Shown in pieces: positions 18,968 to 27,096 of a DNA stretch of 62,541 bases (within the stretch, counting starts at the first letter, position 1; every line of letters starts with the position of its first letter). Position numbers and translations under genes: made by a program. Below the pieces are notes generated by a model. It was not told the origin of the DNA. It made no database searches and saw only the letters and a program-made list of their open reading frames with translations. Source of the DNA: an uncultured Clostridia bacterium (GTDB taxonomy: Bacteria; Bacillota; Clostridia; TANB77; CAG-508); contig CANDKR010000009.1 of the NCBI GenBank assembly GCA_947385375.1, positions 1 through 62,541 on the forward strand, read 5' to 3'.

Positions 18968-19372
18968 ATGGAGTACAAAGTATCAGAACTTGCAGACAAA
19001 GCAGGAGTTACAAAAAGAACAATACACTATTATATAAGTAAAGGATTACTTTTACCACCTGAAGGTAGTGGGGTAAATAGCTTATATAATGATGAACATC
19101 TGGAAAGAATACTTCTAATAAAGAAACTACAGGCAGAATATATGCCATTAAATAAGATAAGAGAATATATTTTAGAAAATCCTACAGAGAAAGTACAAAA
19201 AAATGCTAAAGAAATAAAAACAAAGATATCTAGAGATGAAGGACGAGAAATATACATTAGAGAAAATGTATGTGATATTTTTGAAATCCATTATTCAGAA
19301 GAAAATGAAAAAAAGTATAAACATATAATAGAAAATGTAAAAAAATATGTAGAAAAAATGATGGAGGATTAA
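18968..19372 (+). CDS. MerR-family transcriptional regulator
   Basis: 134 aa. The N-terminal winged helix is typical: YKVSELADKAGVTKRTIHYYISKGLLLPP (about 3-31), then an RxLYNDEHLERI-like wing and the ILLIKKLQAEYMPLNKIREYI helix. The C-terminal part is short and has no obvious ligand cysteines. AGAGAGGTGA precedes the ATG. It ends one base before the VIT/vWA gene, so the two are one operon behind the palindrome at 18923-18938. The signal it senses is unknown. Confidence 0.85.
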   Translation: MEYKVSELADKAGVTKRTIHYYISKGLLLPPEGSGVNSLYNDEHLERILLIKKLQAEYMPLNKIREYILENPTEKVQKNAKEIKTKISRDEGREIYIRENVCDIFEIHYSEENEKKYKHIIENVKKYVEKMMED

Positions 19373-19373
19373 T

Positions 19374-21722
19374 ATGAAAGTTGTAGATTTAAGAGAGTTA
19401 GCTCTCAAAAAAGTAAAAATAACAGGTAATGTTATAGGAAAATTTGGTTCATTTGAAATTGAACAAGTCTATAAAAATAATACAAAAGATGTATTGGAAG
19501 TAGGATACACTTTTCCAATAGTTGAAACAGCAACAGTAGTTGGATTTGAAATAAACGTTGGAGATAGAGTTTTAAAAGGAAGATGCAAAGAAAAAGGAGA
19601 AGCTAAAAAAGAATATCAGAAAAATATTGTTAAAGGTAATAGTGCATACATGATGGAACAAGAAACAGACAATATATTTAAGATTTCCGTTGGAAAAATT
19701 AATAGAGATGAGGAAGTTACAGTAAAAATTCAATATATTGATAAATTTGAAATTATTGATAATACTATACAAATTTTAATGCCTACTTTGGTTACTCCTA
19801 AATATAAATCTAATATTACAAGTAAATTAGTTTATGGGAAAGTTGATTATACAATAGATTTTAATGTAAATATTGATAAATCATTAAACAGAAAAAGTAT
19901 AAGTTGTCCAAGTCATAAGATAAATGTAATTGATGAAGATAAAATGGAAAGAGTAGAAGTATTAAACTATGATTTATCTAAAGATTTTAAATTATTAATA
20001 GAATTGAAAAATGAGCTATCATCTAATGCAATTACATCAAAGACAAGAGATGAAAAAAATATTATTTATTTGTCATTTATGCCAGAAATATTGGATTCTT
20101 ACGAGGATAGCGAAAAGGAATATTTATTCATAATAGATGTATCTGGATCAATGATGGGTGAAAAATTAGATGAAACTAAGAGAGCAGTAATTGAATGTTT
20201 AAAGCAATTAGACTTGGGAGATAAATTTAATATAATTCCATTTGAATCAGAATTTGAAGCTATGAATATTAAATCAATTGAATATAATGAAGAAAATATG
20301 AAAAAGGCAGTAAGATATATTAATAAGTTAGAACCTTTAGGTGGAACAGAAATATTGGATCCTATTAAATTTGCATTATATGAAAAAAATACAGATAAGA
20401 TAGTATCATTATTTACAGATGGACAAGTGGGAAATGAAGATGAAATAATAAAATTTGTTGAAAATAATATTAATAGAAGTAGAATCTTCCCATTTGGAAT
20501 AGATACAAATGTTAATTCATCATTTATAAAACAATTAGCAAAAGTAGGTAATGGTAAAGCTGAATTAATACAACCTAATGAAAAAATAGATGATAAAATA
20601 ATTAGAACATTTGCAAGAATACAAACACCTTTATTAGAAGAAATAACAATAGATTATGGAAGTAATAAAGTTATAGACGAAATAAGAGAAGAAAAATGCT
20701 TATTTAATTATGAGTTTTTTAATGTCTTTGCAAAAATAGAAAAAGTACAAGATGATATACAATTAAAAGGCAAAATTCTAGATAAAGAGTATATATGGAA
20801 AATTAATAAAGATAATATCAATAGTACAAATGTAGATTTAGAAGCATTATTTGTAAAACAAGAAATGGATAGGCTAGAGGAATATATAAGAAACACATAT
20901 GATGATGAAAAAATAGAGAATTATAAAAAAATGATAATAGAGTTATCCGAGAAATACAATATTAATTCTAAATATACATCTTTTATAACAGTATATGGAA
21001 GAAAAGATAAATTACTAGAAGTTCCAAAATATCAAGAAACAAAATTAAGCAATAAGTTTGCTAAAGGAGCTATAGTAAATAAAGTATGGAATATGTTTGG
21101 TATGGATGAATGCGAAGAAGAGTATGAAGAAGAGGAATGCTGTGATATGGATATACCATCATTCTTAAGGTCAAAAAGTAGTTCAAATAGTTCAAATGAC
21201 CTTGATATACCTTGCTTCTTAAGAAAGAATAAGTCAGTAAATTCAGAAAGCAGACCAATAGAAGTTAAGAAAACAAATGAAGAGATACTAGAAGAGAAGA
21301 TTGATGAATACTACAAAGTATTTGTTTCTCAAAATGAAAAATCAATACTAACATTTTTATTATATGCTATATACTATTTAAAAAAGAAAAAAAATAATTT
21401 CAACTACAATGATTTATTAAGATTCTTAAAGAATCATAAACAAGAATTATTAGATAATGAATTATATTTAAAACTTCTATGTTTATGTTATAAACAATTA
21501 GAAGATAACAGATTTCTTGATAAAAGGGAAACATTGGAGTTAATGGATGAAAACTTTAGAAAGATAGCAGTAACTAATTTGAAAATAAGTCTAGAATTTA
21601 AAGAATTATCTGAACATGAAATAAAAACAATAGTTGAAAATGACAAAATAGTTGAAAATATTGATAAAGTGATAGAACATTTAATAACAGCAAATCATCC
21701 ATGGGTAAGCTGGATTAGATAA
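19374..21722 (+). CDS. VIT + von Willebrand A domain protein
   Basis: 782 aa, cytoplasmic (no signal peptide). The N-terminus is a VIT (inter-alpha-trypsin) domain (about 5-135), then a vWA domain with an intact MIDAS, DVSGSM (255-260), with GGTEI and FTDGQ further on. The C-terminal third is helical. In the linker are two copies of a short motif, DIPSFLR (593-599) and DIPCFLR (611-617), which look like the conserved C-terminal peptide of FtsZ. It is cotranscribed with merR. VIT-vWA proteins are usually metal-dependent binding scaffolds; the partner here is not known. Confidence 0.8.
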   Translation: MKVVDLRELALKKVKITGNVIGKFGSFEIEQVYKNNTKDVLEVGYTFPIVETATVVGFEINVGDRVLKGRCKEKGEAKKEYQKNIVKGNSAYMMEQETDNIFKISVGKINRDEEVTVKIQYIDKFEIIDNTIQILMPTLVTPKYKSNITSKLVYGKVDYTIDFNVNIDKSLNRKSISCPSHKINVIDEDKMERVEVLNYDLSKDFKLLIELKNELSSNAITSKTRDEKNIIYLSFMPEILDSYEDSEKEYLFIIDVSGSMMGEKLDETKRAVIECLKQLDLGDKFNIIPFESEFEAMNIKSIEYNEENMKKAVRYINKLEPLGGTEILDPIKFALYEKNTDKIVSLFTDGQVGNEDEIIKFVENNINRSRIFPFGIDTNVNSSFIKQLAKVGNGKAELIQPNEKIDDKIIRTFARIQTPLLEEITIDYGSNKVIDEIREEKCLFNYEFFNVFAKIEKVQDDIQLKGKILDKEYIWKINKDNINSTNVDLEALFVKQEMDRLEEYIRNTYDDEKIENYKKMIIELSEKYNINSKYTSFITVYGRKDKLLEVPKYQETKLSNKFAKGAIVNKVWNMFGMDECEEEYEEEECCDMDIPSFLRSKSSSNSSNDLDIPCFLRKNKSVNSESRPIEVKKTNEEILEEKIDEYYKVFVSQNEKSILTFLLYAIYYLKKKKNNFNYNDLLRFLKNHKQELLDNELYLKLLCLCYKQLEDNRFLDKRETLELMDENFRKIAVTNLKISLEFKELSEHEIKTIVENDKIVENIDKVIEHLITANHPWVSWIR

Positions 21723-21827
21723 ACGGTTTCTATTTTAGAAAGATAATAATAAAATTTAATAAAAACTTTCTTTTTTGGAAATAATATGATATAATAATAT
21801 TATAATCTAAAAAGGAGAGTTTTTATT

Positions 21828-22760
21828 ATGTTAGGAGATAAAATTAAGTTATATAGAGAAAACAAAGAGATGACTCAAAATGATCTTGCTGATATTTTGG
21901 AGGTTAGTGCTGGTACAGTTTCAAAATATGAATCAGGTAGCTTAGAGCCTAGTATTGAATCAATAAAAAGATTAGCTGAATTATTTGAAATATCAATTGA
22001 TGAATTATTAAATGATGAAAAAGAAAAATTTGATATTTCAAAAATAAATGTATTAGACACACTTAGAGAACAAAAAGATATGAAATTAAAAGGAAATTTA
22101 TATCATCAAACTCAGGTTTCATTTGCATATAATACAAATCATATTGAAGGAAGTACATTAACAGAAGATCAAACAAGATATATTTTTGAAACAAATACCA
22201 TTTTATTTGAAAGTGATACAGTTACGAAAGTAGATGATATATTAGAAACATCTAATCACTTTAAATTAGTTGATTATATGTTAGATGTGGCAGATAAAAA
22301 GTTAACTGAAAAGATGATAAAAGAGTTTCATAAAATTTTAAAAGATGGTACCTCAGATAGTAGAGTGGAATGGTTTAATGTTGGAGAATATAAACAAAGA
22401 GCTAATACAATAGGAAGTGGTATTAAAACTACATCACCAAACAATGTTGAAAAAGAAATGTCAAAATTAATGGATTGGTATAATTCACTTGAACAAGTGA
22501 CAGCAAAAGAAATAATTGATTTTCATTATAGATTTGAGAGTATACATCCATTTCAAGATGGTAATGGCAGAATAGGAAGAATTATTATATTTAAAGAATG
22601 TTTAAAAAACAATATTGTTCCATTTATTATACAAGATGCAGATAAATTATTTTATTATAGAGGATTGAAAGAATACAAAAGTGAAAAGGGATATTTAACT
22701 GATACATGCTTAAATGCACAAGATCAGTATATAAAAATGATAGAGTATTATTTAAAATAG
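21828..22760 (+). CDS. XRE-Fic fusion protein
   Basis: 310 aa. An HTH_3 domain (about 4-60: YRENKEMTQNDLADILEVSAGTVSKYES) is fused to a Fic domain with the canonical motif HPFQDGNGRIGR (240-251). An inhibitory helix with the class II motif [S/T]xxxE[G/N] is present as TNHIEG (103-108), so the enzyme should be autoinhibited. AAGGAG lies upstream of the ATG and several TATAAT-like boxes occur in 21790-21810. It is the second Fic protein in 5 kb but of a different class from the first. Likely a self-regulated AMP-transferase; target unknown. Confidence 0.88.
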   Translation: MLGDKIKLYRENKEMTQNDLADILEVSAGTVSKYESGSLEPSIESIKRLAELFEISIDELLNDEKEKFDISKINVLDTLREQKDMKLKGNLYHQTQVSFAYNTNHIEGSTLTEDQTRYIFETNTILFESDTVTKVDDILETSNHFKLVDYMLDVADKKLTEKMIKEFHKILKDGTSDSRVEWFNVGEYKQRANTIGSGIKTTSPNNVEKEMSKLMDWYNSLEQVTAKEIIDFHYRFESIHPFQDGNGRIGRIIIFKECLKNNIVPFIIQDADKLFYYRGLKEYKSEKGYLTDTCLNAQDQYIKMIEYYLK

Positions 22761-22795
22761 AAGGAGTAGCAAGACATTTTATAAATTATAAAAGG

Positions 22796-22844
22796 AAAAG
22801 TGTGAAAACGACTTTTAAGATAAAAAGTCAAATTTCACACTTTT
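22796..22844. terminator. Bidirectional terminator between convergent genes
   Basis: AAAAGTGTGAAA (22796-22807) pairs with TTTCACACTTTT (22833-22844), with an inner GACTTTT/AAAAGTC stem. T runs on both strands serve the Fic gene on the plus strand and the small genes on the minus strand. Confidence 0.8.
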
Positions 22845-22858
22845 AATTTATAAATCAG

Positions 22859-23155
22859 TTATTCCTCAAAACAACCCATAACTAACTGAGAGCCATCTAC
22901 GAATCCATTTCTATAATACTTTTCAGTAATATAAGTCAAATACCTCATAAAATCATCATAAAGAAGATCAAGTTGTTTCTCAACATAAGTTCTATTCTGC
23001 TTAGGAATATTTTTTAAAATATTCTCTCTAAAACCATCAAATTTAAATTCTTTTTTTCTATCCTGCTTATCAGCATAACACAAATAAGTTTCTTCTCTAA
23101 AATCAAACCATTCCTTCAAAATATCATTTTCATTAACATCTCTAAAATTAAACAT
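22859..23155 (-). CDS. Small hypothetical protein, element-associated
   Basis: 98 aa, charged and Tyr/Phe-rich, starting MFNFRDVNENDILKEWF and ending YRNGFVDGSQLVMGCFEE. Not recognised with confidence; short proteins of this style, with a helical centre and a G-DG-Q end, are common in Bacillota integrative elements. AGGAGGAATT is upstream of the ATG. It follows tnpV at 12 bases and is probably cotranscribed with it. Confidence 0.55.
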   Translation of the reverse strand: MFNFRDVNENDILKEWFDFREETYLCYADKQDRKKEFKFDGFRENILKNIPKQNRTYVEKQLDLLYDDFMRYLTYITEKYYRNGFVDGSQLVMGCFEE

Positions 23156-23167
23156 ATCTAATTCCTC

Positions 23168-23521
23168 CTATACATATATAATTTCATTAAAAACAATTTC
23201 TTCAGCTCTATTTTTAATATTATTCATAGCCTGAACCCACTCCATTTGGTGATGCTCTTTTAAATACTCATTAATATTTTCTTGTTCAGCAATTTGCTTT
23301 ATAAGTTCATTCACTTCGTCAGTAGCATTTTCATCTATCTCAATTAAATGTTGTTTTAAAGTACCACTTATAAGTAATTCAGTGTATAAACCTCTTTTAT
23401 GTTCTTTTAAATAATTTAATCTTAAGCGACCATATTTTCCAATATGTTTTTCAGGTTGCTTAGGTAAATATAAGTCAGGAATTAAATAATCTCCTTCTCT
23501 GTGATAAGTAATTTTATTCAT
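23168..23521 (-). CDS. tnpV: TnpV-like transposon-encoded protein
   Basis: 117 aa from the ATG at 23521, which has TTGGAGGTTTTG before it; an upstream in-frame ATG at 23563 lacks a binding site. It fits the TnpV pattern: ITYHREGDYLIPDL, LPKQPEKHIGKYGRLRLNYLKEH, and near the end QMEWVQAMNNIKNRAEEI. TnpV is carried by Clostridium and gut Bacillota mobilizable or conjugative elements; its function is not established. Its place close to the tRNA fragment fits the end of an integrated element. Confidence 0.8.
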   Translation of the reverse strand: MNKITYHREGDYLIPDLYLPKQPEKHIGKYGRLRLNYLKEHKRGLYTELLISGTLKQHLIEIDENATDEVNELIKQIAEQENINEYLKEHHQMEWVQAMNNIKNRAEEIVFNEIIYV

Positions 23522-23554
23522 TTTCAAAACCTCCAAATTATAAAAAATTAAAAA

Positions 23555-23631
23555 TGTCCCCAATTTGCAAATGCCATTTTGAACCTATTGTGCTACAAGC
23601 CTTTTCAGACTTTGGGGACACGATGGGGACA
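23555..23631. repeat. GGGGACA repeats near the element end
   Basis: Three copies: TGTCCCCAA (23555-23563, inverted), TTGGGGACA (23612-23620) and TGGGGACA (23624-23631), the last two 12 bp apart. Short repeats of this sort beside an attachment site are typical arm-type integrase sites; that role is inferred. Confidence 0.5.
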
Positions 23632-23751
23632 AAAGCACCCCAAAATGACCTAAAAACGCACAAAAGTTCTTTAAATAAAAATAACTACAAACGTTGATAT
23701 TTAGATAAAAACTTAACTTTTCATTAAATTACAAAAAATGCTGCTTAAATT

Positions 23752-23796
23752 CTCATAACCCGAAGGTCAATGATTCGAGTCAATTCCCCGCCACCA
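23752..23796 (+). other. Attachment site: 3' half of a CAT-anticodon tRNA
   Basis: CTCATAACCCGAAGGTC (23752-23768) is the anticodon loop and stem of a Met-type tRNA, followed by a T loop (TTCGAGT, 23774-23780), an acceptor 3' strand CCCCGCC (23786-23792) and ACCA (23793-23796). There is no 5' half: the bases before 23751 do not form the D arm or acceptor. The T stem has two mismatches. This is the duplicated tRNA end left at one side of an element integrated in a tRNA gene; the intact gene should be at the other end, outside the window. Confidence 0.75.
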
Positions 23797-23799
23797 CAT

Positions 23800-23841
23800 A
23801 AATCAGAGGATTTATTAATTTCTATGTCTTCTGATTTTTTT
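23800..23841 (+). terminator. Terminator after the tRNA fragment
   Basis: AATCAGA (23801-23807) pairs with TCTGATT (23830-23836), followed by T6. It begins four bases after CCA, as the original tRNA terminator would, which argues that the host chromosome begins here. Confidence 0.65.
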
Positions 23842-24138
23842 GACGTAAAATTGACGTAATACTGTTAAAAATTTTTATTTCCTGACTGTTTTTAAATTTT
23901 TACATATAACAGCAAAAAGCTAGATAAGCTGAAGATGATGTAATGTTTTGTAAAAGTGTTGAGAATAAAGAATAAATTTGATATAATAACAGCGTAAATA
24001 TCGATTTAGGAAATTTGATAAGAAAAGAAGAAAGAAATATAAAAAAACCTTTAAATAAAGTTATATAAAAGATTGCAAATGATGAAGAATTATTAGTTGA
24101 TTTTAAAGAATTGCAATGTATAGAAAGGAATGTTATTT
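23842..24138. other. Non-coding stretch right of the attachment site
   Basis: Contains two direct TTGACGTAA copies (23840-23848 and 23851-23859), offset by 11 bp. A possible promoter for the next gene is the TTGATATAATAAC region near 23977-23990. A short stretch before 24130 looks coding-like but has no start. Nothing else is evident. Confidence 0.4.
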
Positions 24139-25533
24139 ATGAAAGAAGAAAAAGTATTAACAAAAGAGGAAATTGTAGAAGATTTTAAAGAAAATTTAGT
24201 TTCAAATGATGAAATCGAAGGAAATGATGATTATTCATCTTATAGTGAAGAATCAACAAGAATACTTGTTACTGACAAACAAGATCCTACGGTTTCATCT
24301 TTACTTCAAAAATATACCAGACAAAAATTGATTTTACAACCAAACTATCAAAGAAAATTTGTTATGAAACAGGCTGTCGCAAGCAGATTAATTGAATCTA
24401 TGTTACTTGGAATTCCATTACCAGTTGTATATTTTGCTGAAGAAGATGATGGATCTTTGAGTGTTATTGATGGTCAACAAAGATTAACCGCTATTATTTC
24501 ATTTATAAAAGGAAAATTTTTATATAATGATAAAATATTTAAATTATCAAGTTTAAACGTTTTATCGGATTTAAATAAAAAGTCATGGAATGATTTATCT
24601 GATTCTCAACGTGAAAAAATACTCGATACACCAATAAGAGCAATAGTAATAAAAAAAGAATCTTCAGATGATATTAAATTTGAAATCTTTGAAAGATTAA
24701 ATACTGGCTCAACACCACTAAATGAAGATGAGATAAGAAATACAATATATCGTGGTAGCTATATGAGTCTTTTAAAAGAATTGGAAGAAAATGAGAAATT
24801 TGATAAAATGATAAATAAACCAAACTTTAAAAATAGAATGGTTTATAGAGGAATGATATTAAGATTTTTTGCATTTAAAGAAAAAACATATTTGAATTAT
24901 AAGCCAAGCATGAAAACTTTCTGTAATAAACATATAAAAGAATTTAGAAATATGGAATCTGAAAAGGTAGAAGAATACAGAGAATTATTTAAGGAAACAG
25001 TTGATAAAGTTTATACTATATTTGGAGAAAATGCGTTTAGAAGATTAACAAAAGTTGAGGGTAAAAATGATTATGATTGGTCTAAAACAAGAATAAACTT
25101 AGCTTTATATGATATTCAAATGTTTGAATTTACTAGATATAAAAAAGAAGCCTTAATTCGTCATCAAGATGAAATAAGAGATAGAATGTTTGATTTAATG
25201 GTAAATGATTTAGATTTTATTTCCAGTATAGAGAAAGAAACAAGTAATACGACTGCAGTAAATTATAGATTTAATAAATGGTCTAGTGTATTAGCTGATA
25301 TTATGAAGCAAGAAATAGATAATCCTAATCCTAGATGTTTTCCTGATTCAATTAAAACTAAGCTTTTTAAAGAAGATCCAACGTGTAAATTATGTGGTCA
25401 AAGAATTTTAAATTATGATGATGCACATGTTGATCATATAAAACCATATGCAAATGGTGGATTAACAATAAAAGAAAATGCTCAATTAGCACATAGATAT
25501 TGTAATCAACACAAAAATAAAAAAGAAGAATAA
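24139..25533 (+). CDS. DUF262 + HNH endonuclease (GmrSD-like)
   Basis: About 464 aa. Two in-frame ATGs (24130, 24139) lie near AAAGGA; the second has the better spacing. The DUF262 ParB-like domain shows LQPNYQRKFVMK and IDGQQRLTA (residues 113-121 counted from 24130), the NTP-binding/hydrolysis motif of GmrS. The C-terminus is an HNH nuclease: CKLCGQRI, VDHIKPYANGG, AHRYCNQHKN. Both halves correspond to GmrS and GmrD of type IV restriction systems, here in one chain but shorter. Probably acts on modified or foreign DNA. It stands alone with its own spacing. Confidence 0.82.
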   Translation: MKEEKVLTKEEIVEDFKENLVSNDEIEGNDDYSSYSEESTRILVTDKQDPTVSSLLQKYTRQKLILQPNYQRKFVMKQAVASRLIESMLLGIPLPVVYFAEEDDGSLSVIDGQQRLTAIISFIKGKFLYNDKIFKLSSLNVLSDLNKKSWNDLSDSQREKILDTPIRAIVIKKESSDDIKFEIFERLNTGSTPLNEDEIRNTIYRGSYMSLLKELEENEKFDKMINKPNFKNRMVYRGMILRFFAFKEKTYLNYKPSMKTFCNKHIKEFRNMESEKVEEYRELFKETVDKVYTIFGENAFRRLTKVEGKNDYDWSKTRINLALYDIQMFEFTRYKKEALIRHQDEIRDRMFDLMVNDLDFISSIEKETSNTTAVNYRFNKWSSVLADIMKQEIDNPNPRCFPDSIKTKLFKEDPTCKLCGQRILNYDDAHVDHIKPYANGGLTIKENAQLAHRYCNQHKNKKEE

Positions 25534-25576
25534 TAAAGATAATCCATAAATGTTTAACATTAAAAATATATTTATA

Positions 25577-25603
25577 TAGAAAAAGGAGATTGCTGAAATC
25601 TCC
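25577..25603 (-). terminator. Terminator of a small minus-strand transcript
   Basis: On the minus strand GGAGATT (25603-25597) pairs with AATCTCC (25591-25585) over a 5-nt loop and is followed by TTTTTCT. It is a clean Rho-independent terminator with no annotated gene ahead of it. Confidence 0.75.
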
Positions 25604-25613
25604 CTATTAAGTT

Positions 25614-25680
25614 TTAGCAACCTCCACCTCTACCTCCACCGTGGACAAACTGTAATTGTTTGTTTTGAATTTCTAATCAT
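25614..25680 (-). other. Possible tiny peptide gene in a minus-strand transcription unit
   Basis: GAAAGGA stands just before an ATG at 25680, whose frame gives only 16 residues (MIRNSKQTITVCPRWR). The +1 frame, open from 25676 to a TAA at 25614, gives LEIQNKQLQFVHGGGRGGGC, a Gly-rich end with a terminal Cys that looks like a small ribosomally made peptide but has no start codon in frame. Either the transcript is a small RNA, or the peptide gene has lost its frame by a 1-2 base indel after ATG. It lies in the 340-base gap between the DUF262 and macro genes. Confidence 0.35.
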
Positions 25681-25759
25681 TGTTTTTTCCTTTCTATGTA
25701 ATATGTATTTAATTGTACATAAGTTATGAAGTTCTTATGAAAAAAGTATTTATAAATAT

Positions 25760-25786
25760 ATTATAACATAAAATATTAAAATTCAA
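25760..25786 (-). promoter_or_regulatory. Promoter of the small minus-strand transcript
   Basis: On the minus strand: TTGAAT (25786-25781), 15 bp, TATAAT (25765-25760) with an extended TG at the proper place. With the terminator at 25577 it would give a transcript of about 175 nt. Confidence 0.55.
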
Positions 25787-25872
25787 TTTGTCAGTTATTT
25801 GTTGATTTAATTTTAAGAAAATAATATAATAAAAAACAATAGAATTTAAATTAAAGATTTTAGAGGATAAAA

Positions 25873-26421
25873 ATGAGTAGTATAGAATTAATAAATGGGT
25901 CGTCAGCTGAGCAAAGAGTAGATGCTATAGTAAATGCTGCTAATAAGATGTTAATGTCAGGTGGAGGAATTTGCGGAGTCCTTTTTAGAAAAGCTGGTTA
26001 TATAGAATTAACTAATGCTTGCAAGAAATATGATGTGCCATTAAATGATGGAGAAGCAGTAATAACACCAGCTTTTAACATAACAAATGCAAAGTATATT
26101 ATTCACGCCGTAGGGCCAAATTTTGGACAAACAGCCACAGCTTTTGAAGAGCTATTTAGGGCATATTATAATTCAATGTTATTATTAAAAGAAAATGGAC
26201 TGCATAGTATATCATTTCCATTAATTAGTTCAGGGATATTTGGTGGTAATTTAATTAATCCAGCGAAAACATCGATTGAGCAATGTATAGAAGCGTATAA
26301 AAAATTTACAGATGAGTATAAAGATTACATAATTGATGTTAAAATTTGTGCTTACACGATTGATGAAATGAATACTGCACAAAAAGTGTTTGATTACTAC
26401 TTAGATAGAGAGGAGAAATAA
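25873..26421 (+). CDS. Macro-domain (ADP-ribose-binding) protein
   Basis: 182 aa, a single macro domain. The ADP-ribose site is clear: DAIVNAANKMLMSGGGICGVL (residues near 17-37), the KAGYIELTNAC helix, and the distal loop PLISSGIFGG. Such stand-alone proteins bind ADP-ribose and many deacetylate O-acetyl-ADP-ribose or remove ADP-ribose; which activity this one has cannot be read. Start ATG after AGAGGAT. It overlaps functionally with nothing nearby except that it is followed by the ArsC-like gene after one base. Confidence 0.88.
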   Translation: MSSIELINGSSAEQRVDAIVNAANKMLMSGGGICGVLFRKAGYIELTNACKKYDVPLNDGEAVITPAFNITNAKYIIHAVGPNFGQTATAFEELFRAYYNSMLLLKENGLHSISFPLISSGIFGGNLINPAKTSIEQCIEAYKKFTDEYKDYIIDVKICAYTIDEMNTAQKVFDYYLDREEK

Positions 26422-26422
26422 C

Positions 26423-26776
26423 ATGAAAATAATTTTTATTGAATATCCAAAATGTTCAACATGTAAGAAAGCAAAAAAATGGCTAGAAGATAATAAGGTT
26501 CAATTCATAGAAAGAAATATTGTAGAAGACACACCTACAGTAGCAGAGTTAACGGAATGGATAAAAGCAAATGGACAAGATATAAAGAAATTCTTTAATA
26601 CTAGCGGATTAAAGTATAAAGAGTTAAACTTAAAAGAAAAGCTAACAACTATGAGTGATAAAGAAAAAATTAAGTTACTTGCTAGTGATGGTATGCTTAT
26701 AAAAAGACCATTATTAGTAACAGATAAAGGCATTTCAGCAGGATTTAAAGAAGATAATTGGAAAAAAATATTATAA
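26423..26776 (+). CDS. ArsC/Spx-family protein (YffB/MgsR-like)
   Basis: 117 aa thioredoxin-fold protein. It starts IIFIEYPKCSTCKKAKKWL with a CxxC pair (C11, C14) and has FFNTSGLKYKEL and IKRPLLV near the C-terminus, which are hallmarks of the ArsC/Spx family. The KRP arginine is that of arsenate reductase-like members; Spx-type regulators share the CxxC. Without an ars operon around it, redox or regulatory work is as likely as arsenate reduction. AGAGAGGAGA precedes ATG, one base after the macro gene, so both form one transcript ended by the hairpin at 26819. Confidence 0.85.
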   Translation: MKIIFIEYPKCSTCKKAKKWLEDNKVQFIERNIVEDTPTVAELTEWIKANGQDIKKFFNTSGLKYKELNLKEKLTTMSDKEKIKLLASDGMLIKRPLLVTDKGISAGFKEDNWKKIL

Positions 26777-26818
26777 TAATATCAATTTATATAAGGATTA
26801 TATATTATTATAAAAAAT

Positions 26819-26852
26819 CAAGTACAAAGAAATATATGTACTTGTTTTTTTT
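26819..26852 (+). terminator. Terminator after the macro/ArsC-like pair
   Basis: CAAGTACA (26819-26826) with TGTACTTG (26837-26844), then eight T. The following bases to 27036 hold no gene that I can support. Confidence 0.85.
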
Positions 26853-27036
26853 ATGGACAACATCTGCTACAAACATTAAATCCCTGCAAGATTGCAGAGC
26901 TTTTATCATTTTCGCATTTTCACCACTATTATACACACTACATGCGATTTTTGCAAATATATCATATTAAAAGCAACCAAAATAAATATATTAGAGTGTG
27001 TAGAAAGAGAAAACCAACCTTGATAGTTTACATAAC

Positions 27037-27065
27037 TTGATTAAACTGCCAAAATATGCTATAAT
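27037..27065 (+). promoter_or_regulatory. Promoter of the 262-residue protein gene
   Basis: TTGATT (27037-27042), 17 bp, TATAAT (27060-27065); start codon 32 bases on with TTGGAGG. Confidence 0.7.
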
Positions 27066-27096
27066 ATAAGAGTTAATTAAACATTTGGAGGTTTTT

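Noticed and set aside
23752..23796. A functional tRNA-Met gene
   Set aside because: The 5' acceptor strand, D arm and 5' anticodon strand are absent and the T stem has mismatches; only the 3' half exists.
24071..24192. Coding-like frame overlapping the start of the DUF262 gene
   Set aside because: It has no start codon, is preceded by a stop and lies in another frame; at best it is a trace of an older gene.
26758..26970. 70-residue open frame after the ArsC-like gene
   Set aside because: It starts inside that gene, spans its terminator and has no ribosome binding site.
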